From: Opisthorchis felineus
Taxonomy: Eukaryota > Platyhelminthes > Trematoda > Opisthorchiida > Opisthorchiidae
Direction of reading: 5' to 3'
DNA: 64,000 bases
NCBI GenBank assembly: GCA_004794785.1
Contig: SJOL01004559.1
Span: 188,567 to 252,566 of the forward strand
A program made the translations under genes and the position numbers. The notes beneath the pieces are model-generated. The model searched no databases. It was not told the DNA's origin and saw nothing but the letters and a program-made list of their open reading frames with translations. Below, one piece after another: positions 1 to 12,221 of the stretch (within the stretch, counting starts at the first letter, position 1; each line of letters begins with the position of its first letter).

Positions 1-954
1 TCACGGATTTTTATTTCAACGTGAAGAGTCAGTGTACCCATCAAAACATGATTGAATCAATCATGGTTTTGTCTTCACACAGAGATGACAACCGAGGGCA
101 GCAAAGACAAATGGTTGAGCTGCCCATACATATTGATTTGCTTGATCTCTCAAACCGGTTAGATGCAGTGCACCTAATTATCATACGGGAACAGCAAACC
201 AAACTGTTACAGCACAGTCCATGCATCGGCTGTTGCACAAGTGATACGACCGATCAAAGGAATCCGAATTAATTACAAGAACCAGTGAAAAGTGCCAAGG
301 CCCTCCTGGGCAGAACAGCTACTTTCTCATGGATGGACCAGGTAACCACCATCTGTCATTTTAATTATTCATTGAGACATACATATTGGTCGATGAATGT
401 GCATAAAGAGTAAAAAATCAATACACAACTGGGAGTTTTTTCTTAAGCTTTTGTCTCAAATTTTATGGGTGTACCGCTGAGAGGTAAATGATGTTATTCC
501 TTCCTAAAGATGGAAATTGGTGTTTTTGGCCTAGCTGTGAACAAGATGCATAACATAGATGGCTAGCGGCAAGTATGAACATTTAGACCTGGTTTCCAGC
601 AATTGGAGATCTCTATGAGAGATAGATACATTGAACCTTTCTGCCAGAAGAATAAAGGGAAAGCTGCGCGTGCAGTAACGGCTAGAGGGTTAAGATGAGA
701 ACTAACGTAATGCTAGCTCGGAAGGAGATAACTGCTAGCACAAGACTACAATCCACAGTCACTGGATAAAATTCAGTGAATGAGTTGAAAAATACCCAGC
801 ATTTTTAAGAAGGTGAGTCCTTAATCACAAAACACGCTCATCTGCACAACAACTTAACTTTACTGTTAGACTCAGTTAAATCCCAGCTAAATCCGTCTTT
901 TATGATGTCCCTTGTAGACAGAATTAATGCTTAAATGAGTGTTTCGCAAATTTC
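1..954. other. No identifiable gene
   Basis: Two short opposed open frames lie at the left edge (about 20-270), but neither has a recognisable motif. The rest is A+T-rich sequence broken by stops in all frames. I see no repeat family shared with the rest of the window here. Confidence 0.5.
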
Positions 955-1140
955 GTATAATTTGGGTTCGAGTGAAAACTATTTGACGAAAACTTGGGGA
1001 ATATGCCTACCTGATGAGCCTGAAGTGGAAGGACAAAAGCAGTTGTGGGCTGTCAAAAGGTTTTCAGCAGCCTTGTGAAAACTTTCATTCAGGAAAATGC
1101 ACTCTTTCACTTGCTGGAACATAAGATGCGGTTTCTGACA
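955..1140 (+). repeat. Decayed hammerhead repeat, family A
   Basis: This is a degraded copy of the commonest repeat in the window, with the ribozyme strand on plus. The stem I strand GCCTAC and the core CTGATGAG are intact at 1005-1018. The distal part has decayed: the GAAA box is altered, and the cleavage-site side reads GTT before GTGGGC where intact copies have GTC. Downstream it keeps the family's CTTTTCAGCAACCTT-like and CTGGAACATGAGG-like blocks in diverged form. Catalysis is not expected. Confidence 0.7.
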
Positions 1141-1179
1141 ATCACATATCGCAAATGGTACCTGTAAGTACAAAGATTT

Positions 1180-4100
1180 GCAACCTTTTCGGATTTCGAA
1201 ACGACAAGATGCTTACATTGAGATTTTGTAGGCTTCTTATTATTGGTAGTCATTGTTTCTGTAAATTGTACTTCGGAGAAGGGGAATTCCGGTAAACTGA
1301 GAGGAAAACGAGCTGATATCCCACAAGCTGACCGGCCATCGAGTGTCCAGTGGTCATAGTGATAGTGGATTAAGAACTTGTTTGTACAGAGGTTTGTGCT
1401 TTTTGCTCGAGGGATAGCTTAAGAAGCCATTTCTAACTGGAACCGTATTTTGTAACTGACTATGTAACCTGACTATATAGGTACAAAATTCGTTACAATG
1501 GAAACCAACAGAAACGGGTCAGATGTTGCATTATGAAGAGATTTTGATCGCAAATTATGCTACAGAGAGCATTAAATAGCATCTCCTTCAATTTGATCAG
1601 AAGTCTCACTCCCAGGATGTGTGGTTACCAAGAAACTGCGAATGTTCACGAAAAACTAGGGAAACGGAAGACAGAATATTAAGTCCAAAGCGCTGTTTTA
1701 TTCAGCGGTTCATCGGCTTGGGTTTTAGCTCACCTATCCGAATATTCGTCTCCATACAATCGTTGAAAAAATTGTACACCTCCCATTTCTTTATGATAAA
1801 TTTGTTTTCATTTGAATTTAAAGTTCATTGCAGAAGACAGATTGTTTTTCGTTGAACCGGTGAACATATCTTTCAGGAAGAGCTTTTATTCAGCTGATTG
1901 GTGTTTTTTATCGTTCCACGGAGAAAAGATAAATAAATGTCGGAGTATAATTACGTAACAATGGTGCGGATGTCCGAGTAGGCCCTATGGTTTGACTTGT
2001 CCAAGCAATATGCCTTGGAGTCCATAGCCATGTATATTTTGTTAGGTGAGGTTTGGCTAATAAGCTACATAGCCTGGTCAAACTGTCTTTGTGAATGTTC
2101 AGGGCTGTGGTAAAAAAAGGCCGTCGAGAAATGCACTCAATTAGTTACAGTGTCATTGAGACCACTGACCTCTTGACCGATGCTGTTCCTGGGACAAACT
2201 GTATACTCCAAAGTACACCGAAATTATTCCAGAGATTTCTGACAGTCTTCGTGTTTTAAAAGTTCTTTGGATAAAATAATACGGCATCTATAAGGAGGTT
2301 GGATGAATGTAAACAGGGAAGCTCAAAGTTAGTCCACGAATGAGTTCAGGACCCAATACAAACCAAAGTGTCCCACATTTTTAAGTGTTTTCCTGATAAA
2401 ATGCAAGTTTAAAGTTTGATTTCGAGTGTAGTCATGAGTTTAGTAATCAAATTTAAGCTCTCCACCCACGATATGTAGGCGTTTCTCCATTTGTTGTGTG
2501 ATAGTGGAGCTATACTAAACAAAGACCAACCGTACTTCCTGGCCGTGTGTCATAGTTCATTGCAGGCAACCGTGTAAGGAAGATCCTTTGCTATAATTAT
2601 GCCTTTTGTGGAGAGCATGTTCAATGAACCTACCGGAACGATCCCATAGCTTTTTGTATCATACTGTATTTTAATTTTATTTCCCAGTAGTTATGTAAAT
2701 AGGTTCTGCAGGGCAAGACAACGGTGCACTCAAGACGCCATTTCGTTGACAACGTCTAGGTTTGAGCGCGAAAACCGCTTTTTGTCAAATATAATTAAAA
2801 TGTGCCATGCGCTTCCAAAACGGCTGGTTCATTTGCTGGATGAGGAAATCAAACGGGCAAGAAGTTTCCGGCTTCAGGAGTTTAAGGTGATTTATCGTCC
2901 CCGGATTTTCAGTGTTAACAGTAACGGGACAGCAGAAAGAGCGGGAGCCGCGATTCATTGAAATGGAGGTAACGGTATACATTGCACAAGAGAGCCCTAA
3001 GAAGAGTTTAGTATTTTCACAGAAGATGATCCGTATGAAAAATAGTTAGACTTATTGTGAGCTAACCAAATCACGAAAATAAGAGTGTTTTACTAAGCAC
3101 CAGGAATGTTGCACCCCGAGAGACTTTAATCTGAGTGCAAACTTGCGTAAACTGCATTCACCGTTTCACAAACCGCACAAAATATTAAGTGATAGAAAAT
3201 TGTAAACGTTCATTACCACCAAAATCGTGACTATGCCTTAGGGAGTTTCGATGTGGAACTGTCTGTCAGGACCTTTATTGCTCTGTTTATGAAAGGCGAT
3301 GGGTTTTGGGAAGCAGGAGTTTCTCTTAAAGCTCCACCTAGGTGTCAGGTTACACTCACCTGATCTTGAAACTAATTCTCTTTTTTCAAAAGTCATTCAG
3401 GATCCCCGTCATTTTGTTATTTTACAGTCTACTAGAACAAAAACTGCTCGATGAAAAAGAAACCAGTGAAGCGATGTAATTTAAATGACACCAACCGAGA
3501 GCACAGTTTGGCTAGGAAAAAATGAAACTGCCGGAATTTATGCCACTTAATAATGCCACAGAAACGATATTTAAGATTATATATAAGGTAGTTACAAGGC
3601 AGCTGCTCATATATACTTGCGTTTGATATCAAACAACTCGAGCATACAAACAATATGGACAGAAGTTCATAGCTCAGTTTGTATCTACACCCTCAAACTA
3701 TAAAAGGTGGTACAGTTAGCCCGCGTAGTCCGGGCATTGCAGATTGCCGTGCATCTGTCTTCTTGAGCATCAGATTCAAAGTAAACATAACAGGTCATTT
3801 CATGGTGGGTGTTTAGTTTTTTAAAATGTGCATCGACACATATCAGGCCGCAGTATTAACCTTAAAGTGTTGTTTACATAGCTTGCTAGCAGTGCGCAAT
3901 TACAGTCAGGTTGTCCGCACACTTAGGAGAACCCGCAGTGCGACGCCTGTCAATAAGCTGTGGATTAGCATGCTCGCGGTAGTCTGATGGAGATGCTGGT
4001 TGACAATCGAGACGGTCTGAAAATGATTTATTTGTCAACATGACTCTGAGACTTTGAATGGAATCAATTCTACATGAGTGGATGCGTTTTTATCAGACGG

Positions 4101-7068
4101 ATCCAGATTTTCCGGGTTATGGATTTTCAGTGATAATCTCATGGCTTAGTGCTTAGCTTAAAGCATCGCTCAAAATTTCTCACCTTTACCCATCCAATAA
4201 CCCACTGTCTTCACGACAGATAATTGTCCAGTTTCACTTTATGTTTAGTGTTAATGTAAAACACTGCGAGCAAATTCCATATATAGAGCAAGGTACTTCC
4301 AACGAGCATCAAAATAAAGAATGCTCGATTAAAACACACGTCAAAAAGTCAAATTCTCAATTAAATTTTTTTGAATGCCATCAGTTGCGCTGTTTTTAGC
4401 CTTTGGAAAACCCGGTCCAGAAAAGCGAATTGTCGCACTACAGCATAGGAAGAAACGCATAGTTTAGGACTGTCTCAAATTCTAAATTGGACGTTGCAGA
4501 AGCGCAAAAAGCATTGTCTTTGCTGTTTGCCGCTGCAAGTTAAATCAAGCTTTTGATGTTTTACTGCACAGAAAATACAGAATATGATTTGGACATCGTA
4601 AGATAAGCACAAATTTTGACGGCCAGCAGGACTGATGAGGCGTATATCACGCAGCAGGAAAATAACAAGCCATTTTTCAACTCCTGGGTTTCTTGAAAAT
4701 ATTGGCATTAAATGTATAGTGCGGTGGTATGAGGATTACAGTTATTCGACAGCATGCAATCAAATCCAGATTTCTGTTTCACTGGAAAACCAAGTAACTT
4801 TTACTGAGTCTGATGAAGAATGATCTAGCTACGGTCATCTTAACCCGTCTAAAAATCAGCACAACTCGAATCGTAAACACAAACATGAGAGATTTATTCA
4901 GAATTAAATTTCACAATTGTTCACTTAAGAGAATGGTTTCGAATACAACTACATCGCTGATGAAATTGTTGATTGCCTCCCTATCTTTCTGGACGATATT
5001 TTACAGTTCTAATTGATTAGGTTAACAAGCTCAAATCTTTGCATAAAGATATATTCTTGATTGAATTGGCACTGCTGCTCACAAATGGTGTTCTCTAAAA
5101 AGGGTTTACATTTTTTGCGAATACGTTAAGATGGACCAACGAAATCATGCTGTAAGTGTGTAAAATGACGCTGCACTTGGTTACATGGAGAAACTACGTA
5201 ACAGGAACGTTACTGGCATAAGACCACACAAACGGAGCACGACTCTTGATGTTCCACCTATTATGATCACGTTTGTACTTCCAGCTATGTTGTTTGTAAG
5301 GAGGGATGACTATGTAATAACGGATGACTTTACTGTTTCTCGTCGAGTTGTATCGCCATCCCATACATAGAGTAATGCTCTGTGAAAACTCCCAAACAAC
5401 TCCAAGAACAGACAACTCTACCTGAGGCTTACAGCTTTTGCGACAGTGTACCTGCGAACGTTGGTATATTTTGTGCATACCCAACGTGTTTTTTAAACCC
5501 ACAGATGAATTGCTACAATGCCTAAGCTACGAAAATTGGAAGTGAAATAATACATATACTTATACATTTATATATATGGTTATTTACAACAATTTTAACT
5601 GATAGAGCATTATGTGTAAACAGTGTATTGCAGAGAACCCATGTGCGGTTTTGCCTGGTTTCGGGTTCATCATACTCCCAAAAAGGAGCAGCAAATCTAT
5701 GAGTTGGCCAAGAACTTGGTTGAACGCTTACGTTTGAGCTCGTACGCATGATAAAACTGCTAGAAATGGAGATTTGATGGTTTGCAAATTTTGCGCAACT
5801 GTTCCATACTAGTTATATCAACCAAAGGAAACTTTATTGGATAACTTCATATCGGAATCTGCTGGTGGTTTGTGTAGAGAGGCTCATGCGAAAGAACATC
5901 AGTATGATATTGACTGCGAGGGAGTTTAACGGGTCTCCAGTTCTGGCAGTTCCATGATAGAGCGTCAACTTGCTGATCAGATAATTATTTTGCGGGCAAA
6001 ATGAACAAATCGCAACCATTTAGTTATCTTGACTACCTCTGAGCTTCTCTAGTGGATGTGTCCTCTGTGCACTATCTAACCGAATGTGTGTGGCTCTGCT
6101 CACGCCTAGAAGGCCAGGCTATATGTGCGCAACTAAAACATAGGCACAAAAAGCTGATCTTTTATTAGCGGTCAAATGGTCCAGTAAAGTGCACGCGAAA
6201 CACTGATAAATCAAAATGACAGTCCAAGTTGTCGCAACTCACGTGACTCCTGTAGTTAACGTGAGATGCTAACCAAAAGGTCACGTGGCTAAACCAAATG
6301 AAGAAAAATGAAATAAAAGGCTGTTTTTTTTCAGAAATCAACCGTGAATCTCCCCTTGCTTTTGCTTTGTTTATGTGATGGTTAGTTTTCCGTAATATTT
6401 AGCATTTTTGCACGTCTATGACAACGCTTTTGTCCTGCCTATGTCTATGGAAAGGCTAAGTATAAATGAGGCAATAAAGTCTCCGATTTTTCAGCTGCGC
6501 CTAACTTACATGCACATCAACTCTTTAGCGTCCACATCGACACCGTGAAATCCAAGCTTGCTGGTGACAAGTCTATGATCCCCTAATTAGGAGCGCAGTA
6601 ATAGTGGAAAACAACCTGGTAAGACGAATCTGGAGTTCTAGAGAGACCACCCACTGTGCTTACACGCATTTCAAGTCACAGATCAACGTCATAGGCACCG
6701 CATGATGTACTTCCGTATTTCTGCAGGCATCAAACATATTTATCGAATCTGTCTTCTGCAAGGACATCGGCGTCTTCTGCAAAATATCTGAGTCTCTGCT
6801 GCGTAAGCTACTGCGTCAATCGAACTATGCATGTCAACCCTGGGAAAGGTTTTCATTCTTAAGTATATTTGTGCGAACCTAGTTGTCAAGTCCGTGTAGA
6901 GAACTCTCTTCAGGTGCAAAAGTAGTGCATAGTGCATACGGCGTGAATTTTAACCAAAAATTATCACACAAGTCTCTTGTCATGAAGCGACCAATAACCG
7001 GTTAGACACTTACCTCACGTATGCCAGTGAACGCCACATTAAACTTACAAATGAAAAATCATATGAAT
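1180..7068. other. Long stretch without assignable genes
   Basis: Scattered open frames of 60-100 codons occur on both strands, the longest at 5194-5502 on minus. None shows a conserved motif, a convincing pair of splice sites or a shared repeat. The stretch reads as intergenic or intronic DNA, and an exon of an unrecognised gene cannot be excluded. Confidence 0.4.
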
Positions 7069-7286
7069 AAGACACTGTACTAGCGTAATACACTCATTTG
7101 CAAACAAATTTGGTTTTGCGAGAGACTCGCCTGGAATCCAGCTGAATCTCTCATTTACGATGTGATTACCCACTGAACGTGCTGCACCAGGCCGCCTCAT
7201 GTCTCAGTTGGTACGATATTCGAGATATCGCGATACATGTGTGGACGTAATACACTACTCATAAGGTCGCTGAAAATTCTTCGACA

Positions 7287-7329
7287 GCCCACGACTGGCT
7301 TCGCTCTTCCTGGGGCTCATCAGGTAGGC
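7287..7329 (-). ncRNA. Hammerhead ribozyme motif, mutated core
   Basis: On the minus strand: GCCTAC, CTGATGA, a GCCC-type stem II, then GAAG where the catalytic box should read GAAA, and CCAG where stem III should read CCGG. The GTC before GTGGGC is preserved. Two core and stem changes make activity unlikely. Confidence 0.6.
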
Positions 7330-7473
7330 GCAGAAACATCATAAACGAGAGATTCAGCTGTGTTCCAGGTGAGTCTCTCGCAAAACCAAATTTGTTTGCA
7401 GATGAGTATTTTGCTAATTTCGTGCAATTTGGTTTCAAGTAGAACATAAGGTTGACGGAAACTCGGGGACTGC

Positions 7474-7516
7474 GCTTACCTGATAAGTCATAAGAAAGGC
7501 AAACCCAGTTGTAGGC
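7474..7516 (+). ncRNA. Hammerhead remnant, opposite half of the pair
   Basis: This is the plus-strand counterpart inside the same insertion. It reads GCTTAC, then CTGATAA in place of CTGATGA, a broken stem II, and CCAGTT before GTAGGC. It shows that the second half of the insertion is an inverted copy of the first, but the core is decayed. Confidence 0.5.
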
Positions 7517-7599
7517 CGTCAAAAACTTTTTAGCAATCTTATGCGTAGTGCATTACGTCCAAGACACTATACTACTGATAAGGCTGCATTCTCGGGGCT

Positions 7600-9200
7600 C
7601 AAGAAGTATGGTCATACGATCTCGGGGTTACTGGCCAAATGGTTTGTGGTTCTACTCTACTCATGACTTCTTCCTTATTCTTTGCTAGTCCTGAGGGAGC
7701 TGACGTTACCTTAGTCCTCAAACTTTCTTCGGAATGTAAGGCATCTTTGCACCAAAATGGTAATACAGTTGAGCCATTTGGTCCTCAGGACAAGTGAGCA
7801 TTTTAAAAAGGAGGTTTCTTCAAATCAGTCCCCTGAGCGTTTGTTTTAACGGGTAACCCAAAAATTTTACCGAGATAGGTTAGCCAACCTTGGTTAGATC
7901 TCATTTGTTTTCCACGACATTTATCAAGTACTCTTGTAAGCGCAGGACAAAGATAGCCGTCCGCATTAACGGTAAATTTGCGCACGATATGCAGTGTCGG
8001 TCATGTAAGACGGTCATGAAACAACTTGATGAGTCTAGAAGACTAAGGCTATATAATCCAGAATACTACTGATTTCCCTATCAATATTAAGAAGCACATT
8101 TTTAGCTAGTAGACAGGATCAGGGAGGAAAGGCTGTCAAGTGACAGATACTGATCTACTGAAACCTCCCAGCTTATTGGATAACCCTACGATGAGTGAAG
8201 AAACAAGAGGTTATGCGTAGGTACCGGGCACATTTACTCAGTCCGGATTTTTTCAAATGAAGCACAAAGCTCTTTGGCTATTTAGAACTTTTGGAGCACA
8301 GAATCCGGGTCACCGAATGCCTTGGCAAACAAAGAGTCCCAGGACAAACATGTTGGCTTGTATTGGCATGTTGGGTTGTTGTTGGGCATGTTGGCACGGG
8401 GCAAATAAGATGAGTTGTTACAAGTGGCATAAAACCTGTCTTCTAATACTTTTGATGAGTCAGCCTTAACCAGAACCACATAACTGTTTACCAGCCCAGC
8501 GACAACCAAATCTTTTGGTGCGCCGTACGCCTGCTGAGGATAATGAAATTAAATGCCTTAGACAGTCAGCCACCAACGGGGTAAACCACGTCTGTTTAAC
8601 GGATTTTCTTGCTCTTACCCTCTCAGTTTAGCCAAGGACTCAGTAACTCACGTGTGATGAATGCACTTAGTGTCTAGACTAAACAGATATGCTTGTTCCA
8701 CACATATGACGGGTTTCTTTTGTCCACCAGTCAGTGAACTGATCAAAAATTTACTTGGAAGAAGTTGCTAAATCATCGTCACCAGGCTGCCTCTCTGACA
8801 TTAGGCTCTTTAGGCACCAAAGATCCAGAGAGAATGATCTGTCGACTGTCTCACACATGCGGACGTCCTAAACAAAAACGAGTTCATTTTAGGACAAGAT
8901 TCGTGCCTTTTCATTAGCAGGTATATGGGTCCAGGAGAAGGCTTTCTTGGCCATATCCGCTTTCGTGTCTGCAAAATCATGGTTTTTATATGCCACATAA
9001 AAAGAGGCTTCGTGTATCTTGTCAGACATTTACAGGCATTCAGTTTCCAGGGTGCACTATGCAGGATGTCTACTGTATTTGCTGGAATGTCAGGAGCAGT
9101 TGGGTATAGAGTCTATCTTAAGCATGATTATCCAGTAATTAGATTTGGTCTTACCTCCGGAACGGAGGCATTCTCACCCTCAAATTCTCATCTAAAGCAT
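7600..9200. other. No identifiable gene; one T/G-rich patch
   Basis: No gene is supported. A low-complexity patch at about 8350-8400 repeats TGTTGG- and GGCATGTTGG-like words. A plus-strand open frame at 8925-9281 enters the RTE remnant from upstream but shows no reverse-transcriptase blocks in its first two thirds. Confidence 0.4.
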
Positions 9201-9269
9201 ATCCTTAGATTTGGGGACAAAACAGCAGCAAAGAATCCAATTAGTTTACACAGGTCAAAAGATTCAAGG

Positions 9270-10119
9270 AGAGATACTTAAAGTTGTGAGGCGTTTTACT
9301 TATATTTGGAGTTGCATTAGTTCGGACTGTAGTGTCACAGATAAGGTCGATGCACGAAACTCGAAGACTTGGGTCACGTTTGCTAATTTGAGAAAGCTGT
9401 GGCGACAAAGCGGTATATCTTTAAATCACAATGAACGTGTTTACCACACTATTGTATGAGTTGTTTTGTTGTATAGCTGTAAGACTTGGCCTCTGTGAGC
9501 ACCGGAACTGAGGCGCCTTTGTGTCTCCGACAACCATTGCCTTAGAAACATAGCTCGTCTAGACTGGCGTCGACGAAACCGTGCGGAGGCAATTAGAAAA
9601 CGAGTTTTAGGTTCGGGGACTCCAATGGAGTGATGTATCCAACACCGGAAGCTGTCTTGATTAGGCCGTGTATTGCGTACGCCTAACCATCGTTTGCCGC
9701 AGAGAGTGCTGTTTTCCGTGCTCGATTCAGTGTGGCTGAAGCGGAGAGGTGGCCAACGGTTAACCTGGCAGATGAGTATAGAAGTGATTACGAAAATTTT
9801 GGACACTGTCAGCGCTACTCGCCTTCCAGCACTGGGTTCATGTGATTCACGTGGGTTCACGTGTATGGTTGTAGAAGGTGCAAGATATGACTGCTACTTG
9901 ATGCCAATAAAGCTCTTGTCATCAATTTCTGTTCAGTGTTTGAATGAGCGTCTGAAAGTGTATGCACCTCCGAATGATTATGAAAGGCTAGTACTGAGTC
10001 TCTTCCCCATCCACTTTATACTCTCCTTCACGGTAAGGCTCAAATAAATTATGGTGGTGGGGAGCGCAGCACCTGCACTGAACACTAATGTTACGTTGTC
10101 GATGATGGTGATGACCATT
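9270..10119 (+). mobile_element. RTE-type non-LTR retrotransposon remnant
   Basis: One plus-strand frame from about 9278 to 9860 translates to the C-terminal part of an RTE-clade endonuclease/reverse-transcriptase polyprotein. Recognisable blocks are FTYIWSCISSD, FANLRKLWRQSGIS, a VVLLYSCKTWPL block, ELRRLCVSDNHCLRNIARL and RTPNHRLPQRVLFS. The frame holds without an indel but is broken by four stops, all TGA (near 9457, 9496, 9631 and 9658). Endonuclease and catalytic RT domains are missing, so it is 5'-truncated and dead. The 3' end carries a GAACACTAATGTTACG-like block followed by an imperfect GAT repeat at about 10100-10117, the usual RTE tail. Another copy of this tail is at 56.29 kb. Confidence 0.85.
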
Positions 10120-10202
10120 AAACAACAAATTTGACGCATGCTCAGACAAACACACGTTTGTTCAAGCATGAAACAACATTGCTACGAACTCGGCGAAAGG
10201 AC

Positions 10203-10245
10203 CCGATGAGCCCCGAATTGGGCGAAGCATGTGGTGGACTGACCA
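10203..10245 (+). ncRNA. Hammerhead-like remnant near the RTE tail
   Basis: The sequence CCGATGAGCCCC, loop GAATT, GGGC, then GAAGC matches a hammerhead core with one change in the CTGATGAG box and one in GAAA. Stem II (GCCC/GGGC) is perfect. The loop and stem differ from family A and look more like schistosome SINE-alpha hammerheads. The cleavage site and stem I are not clear. It may belong to a separate short repeat inserted next to the RTE tail. Confidence 0.4.
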
Positions 10246-10249
10246 GAAA

Positions 10250-11600
10250 TTTTTGTCAACCTTAAAACAAGTGTAGCATCAGCAAAACGTATCCAGCTCT
10301 TTCATAGTGAGTAACAATAAGGCATTTATTCGACCAAGCAAGAACTTGAATCGCGTGGGTGTGTAGGCGACAATGTCAGACACTGGCAAGTAAGCTACTG
10401 TGGAGAAAGATAGCGAAGGCGCATTGAAATATGATACGATTCCAAAGAGTGGATTAGGAAAGGTGAAGGGATCAATTATCAGATTCGTATGCCCTAAATT
10501 CATTCGTTGAATGAATCTTTCCTCTCTCCTGCGGTTTTGTGTAGTTGGTTTTCAGACCTTTTTGAAACCACTGTGTTAGACCTCAAGCTGCCTACCTTGT
10601 CAGAAAAAGGGGCTTACATGTACCAGCGGATTAGGAATGTGAGGTCAGGAGGAACAAAAAAGAAGACTAAATCATGCATCGACTTTATGTCAACATAAAT
10701 CGGACAATTATTTTATCCAGTCCGAGAGCTGAACAGGTTTCCTCTCAGAGGATTCCTTGCTTTTCAGTGTACACCGCATCTCCGCCGACAACGGGATGAT
10801 GGGTTTTATCACAAATTAAGCAAATATATCATGGTGATTTGTTGAGTAATGTCGCAAGCCAACAAAATAAAGAACGTCTGCATGTGTACCTAATAGTTAG
10901 ACTGAATTTTTACTTTAAAGCTACCCACTAACAGTTCTTACGACGGAACGGCTAAAAAGCTTAAACCAGTGAAAAATTCTTGTTCGCAGGGATGGTACGG
11001 TCTAGCGCTTCTAGGTCTTTACTTACAGAAACGAACCCTCACGCAAAATGCGTTCATGTTCCAAAAGTAAACAGAATGTTGTGAAACAACTCGTCAAACA
11101 AATGATTGGTAATGGAAATTTCATTCTCCGTTGATTACTTTTATTCAGTCCATTCATTCTATGGGATAGTGAGGAAATTCGTAAGTTTTAGATTGGTCAC
11201 TTCTGTAATGAGTCAGAAGAGCACAGAATCAATTGGGCGCTGTGAGTTTCTGGTTTGTGATGAAAATGCTTAAAATTGTACAGCAGGAGATTTATTGTTC
11301 CAAAGTGTCCAACATTTCGACTATCAATCGGCTTTTGATCCTGGACAAAACGATGGACTACTTAGGGAAATACGTTGTCCAGATTTCGGCATTTTTGATA
11401 ACCAAACGGTAGCTGAGTAGATAGACTTCATCGTGATCGAAATTGTGAACTGTGATGTTTTAGCTATGTGGACTGGTTCTGCCACACGCAGTGCGTGTAC
11501 TAGAACATTTGGTTTTGATAATACCTAATTCAGATAAAAAGTGCAAAACACTAGCTAAAACTGATTAAGAACTAAATTTTCCGACGAAGTCAAAGTATTC
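10250..11600. other. No identifiable gene
   Basis: Only short open frames with no motif are present. There is no clear splice-bounded coding block and no copy of the window's repeat families. Confidence 0.45.
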
Positions 11601-11614
11601 CAATGATCTTCATA

Positions 11615-11740
11615 AAGAAAACTACTCACAAGGTTGCTGAAAACTTTTCAACAGCCCATCACCGGTTTCGCCCTTCTTGGAACTCATCAGGTAGGCCCAG
11701 TCCTCGAGTTTCCGTCAACCTTATGTTCTACTTGAACCCA
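11615..11740 (-). repeat. Hammerhead repeat, family A, mutated cleavage site
   Basis: A minus-strand family A segment. CTGATGA, GGGCGAAA and the CCGG stem III are intact at 11654-11696, but the residue before the cleavage bond is G instead of C (GTG before ATGGGC), so self-cleavage should be blocked. The flanks keep the TCATAAGGTTGCTGAAAA-like and AGTTTCCGTCAACCTTATG-like family blocks. Confidence 0.7.
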
Positions 11741-12221
11741 ATGGTTGTTCATCATTTGTCAAAAACATGTTTGTATATGGAAAAATTAGAACATTTCTCA
11801 CGATGATCTGCTACTCGGTGACTGTGATCTGGACAGTGAATTGCCAGTAGCTTTTTTCGACATTACCCATTACTACGTCATTACTTGCTTCCGTTAGTTG
11901 GGGTAAAACGTAGACACATGAAGCGGAATTCATTTGAAATCCCATTAGGTGACTAATGGGTTTGCATTCACAAATCCTTTATTAAGAAAAGATGTTCCAG
12001 CCATGGACAAGGATCGGCCTTGAACATCAGGTTATCTGTATTCAGCAATATTGTAATTAATTGCCACAAGGAGTATTTTAGAGTTGCTGCCTCGTTTAAC
12101 AGAAAAGAACCTGTGGTTTTTTAATAGAAGCCTGGTGCATACCAATATATTTGGCTTGATTGCTTGTTATACCCACGCGCAACAATGGGATTCATTGAAA
12201 TCAGAAAGTTAGCCGTCGGGT

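Larger units (their letters stand above)
7069..7574. mobile_element. Inverted-pair PLE-like insertion with 14-bp TSD
   Basis: Two family A repeat copies lie head-opposed between near-identical flanking direct repeats: AAGACACTGTACTA at 7069-7082 and AAGACACTATACTA at 7561-7574 (one mismatch). The first half (from 7083) contains the blocks CACTCATTTGCAAAC, GCTGCACCAGGCCGCC and GATATTCGAGATATCGC, then a minus-strand hammerhead motif. The second half, from about 7330, runs the opposite way, repeating the GAGAGACTC-type block and carrying a plus-strand hammerhead remnant. The ends are partly complementary (GCGTAATACACT against ...GCATTACGTCC). Long target duplications, inverted copies and hammerhead motifs together suit Penelope-like retroelement integration. 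There is no room for a reverse transcriptase, so it is non-autonomous or truncated. Confidence 0.75.

Noticed and set aside
4631..4670. CTGATGAGGCG as another hammerhead
   Set aside because: No GAAA box or GTC cleavage site follows.
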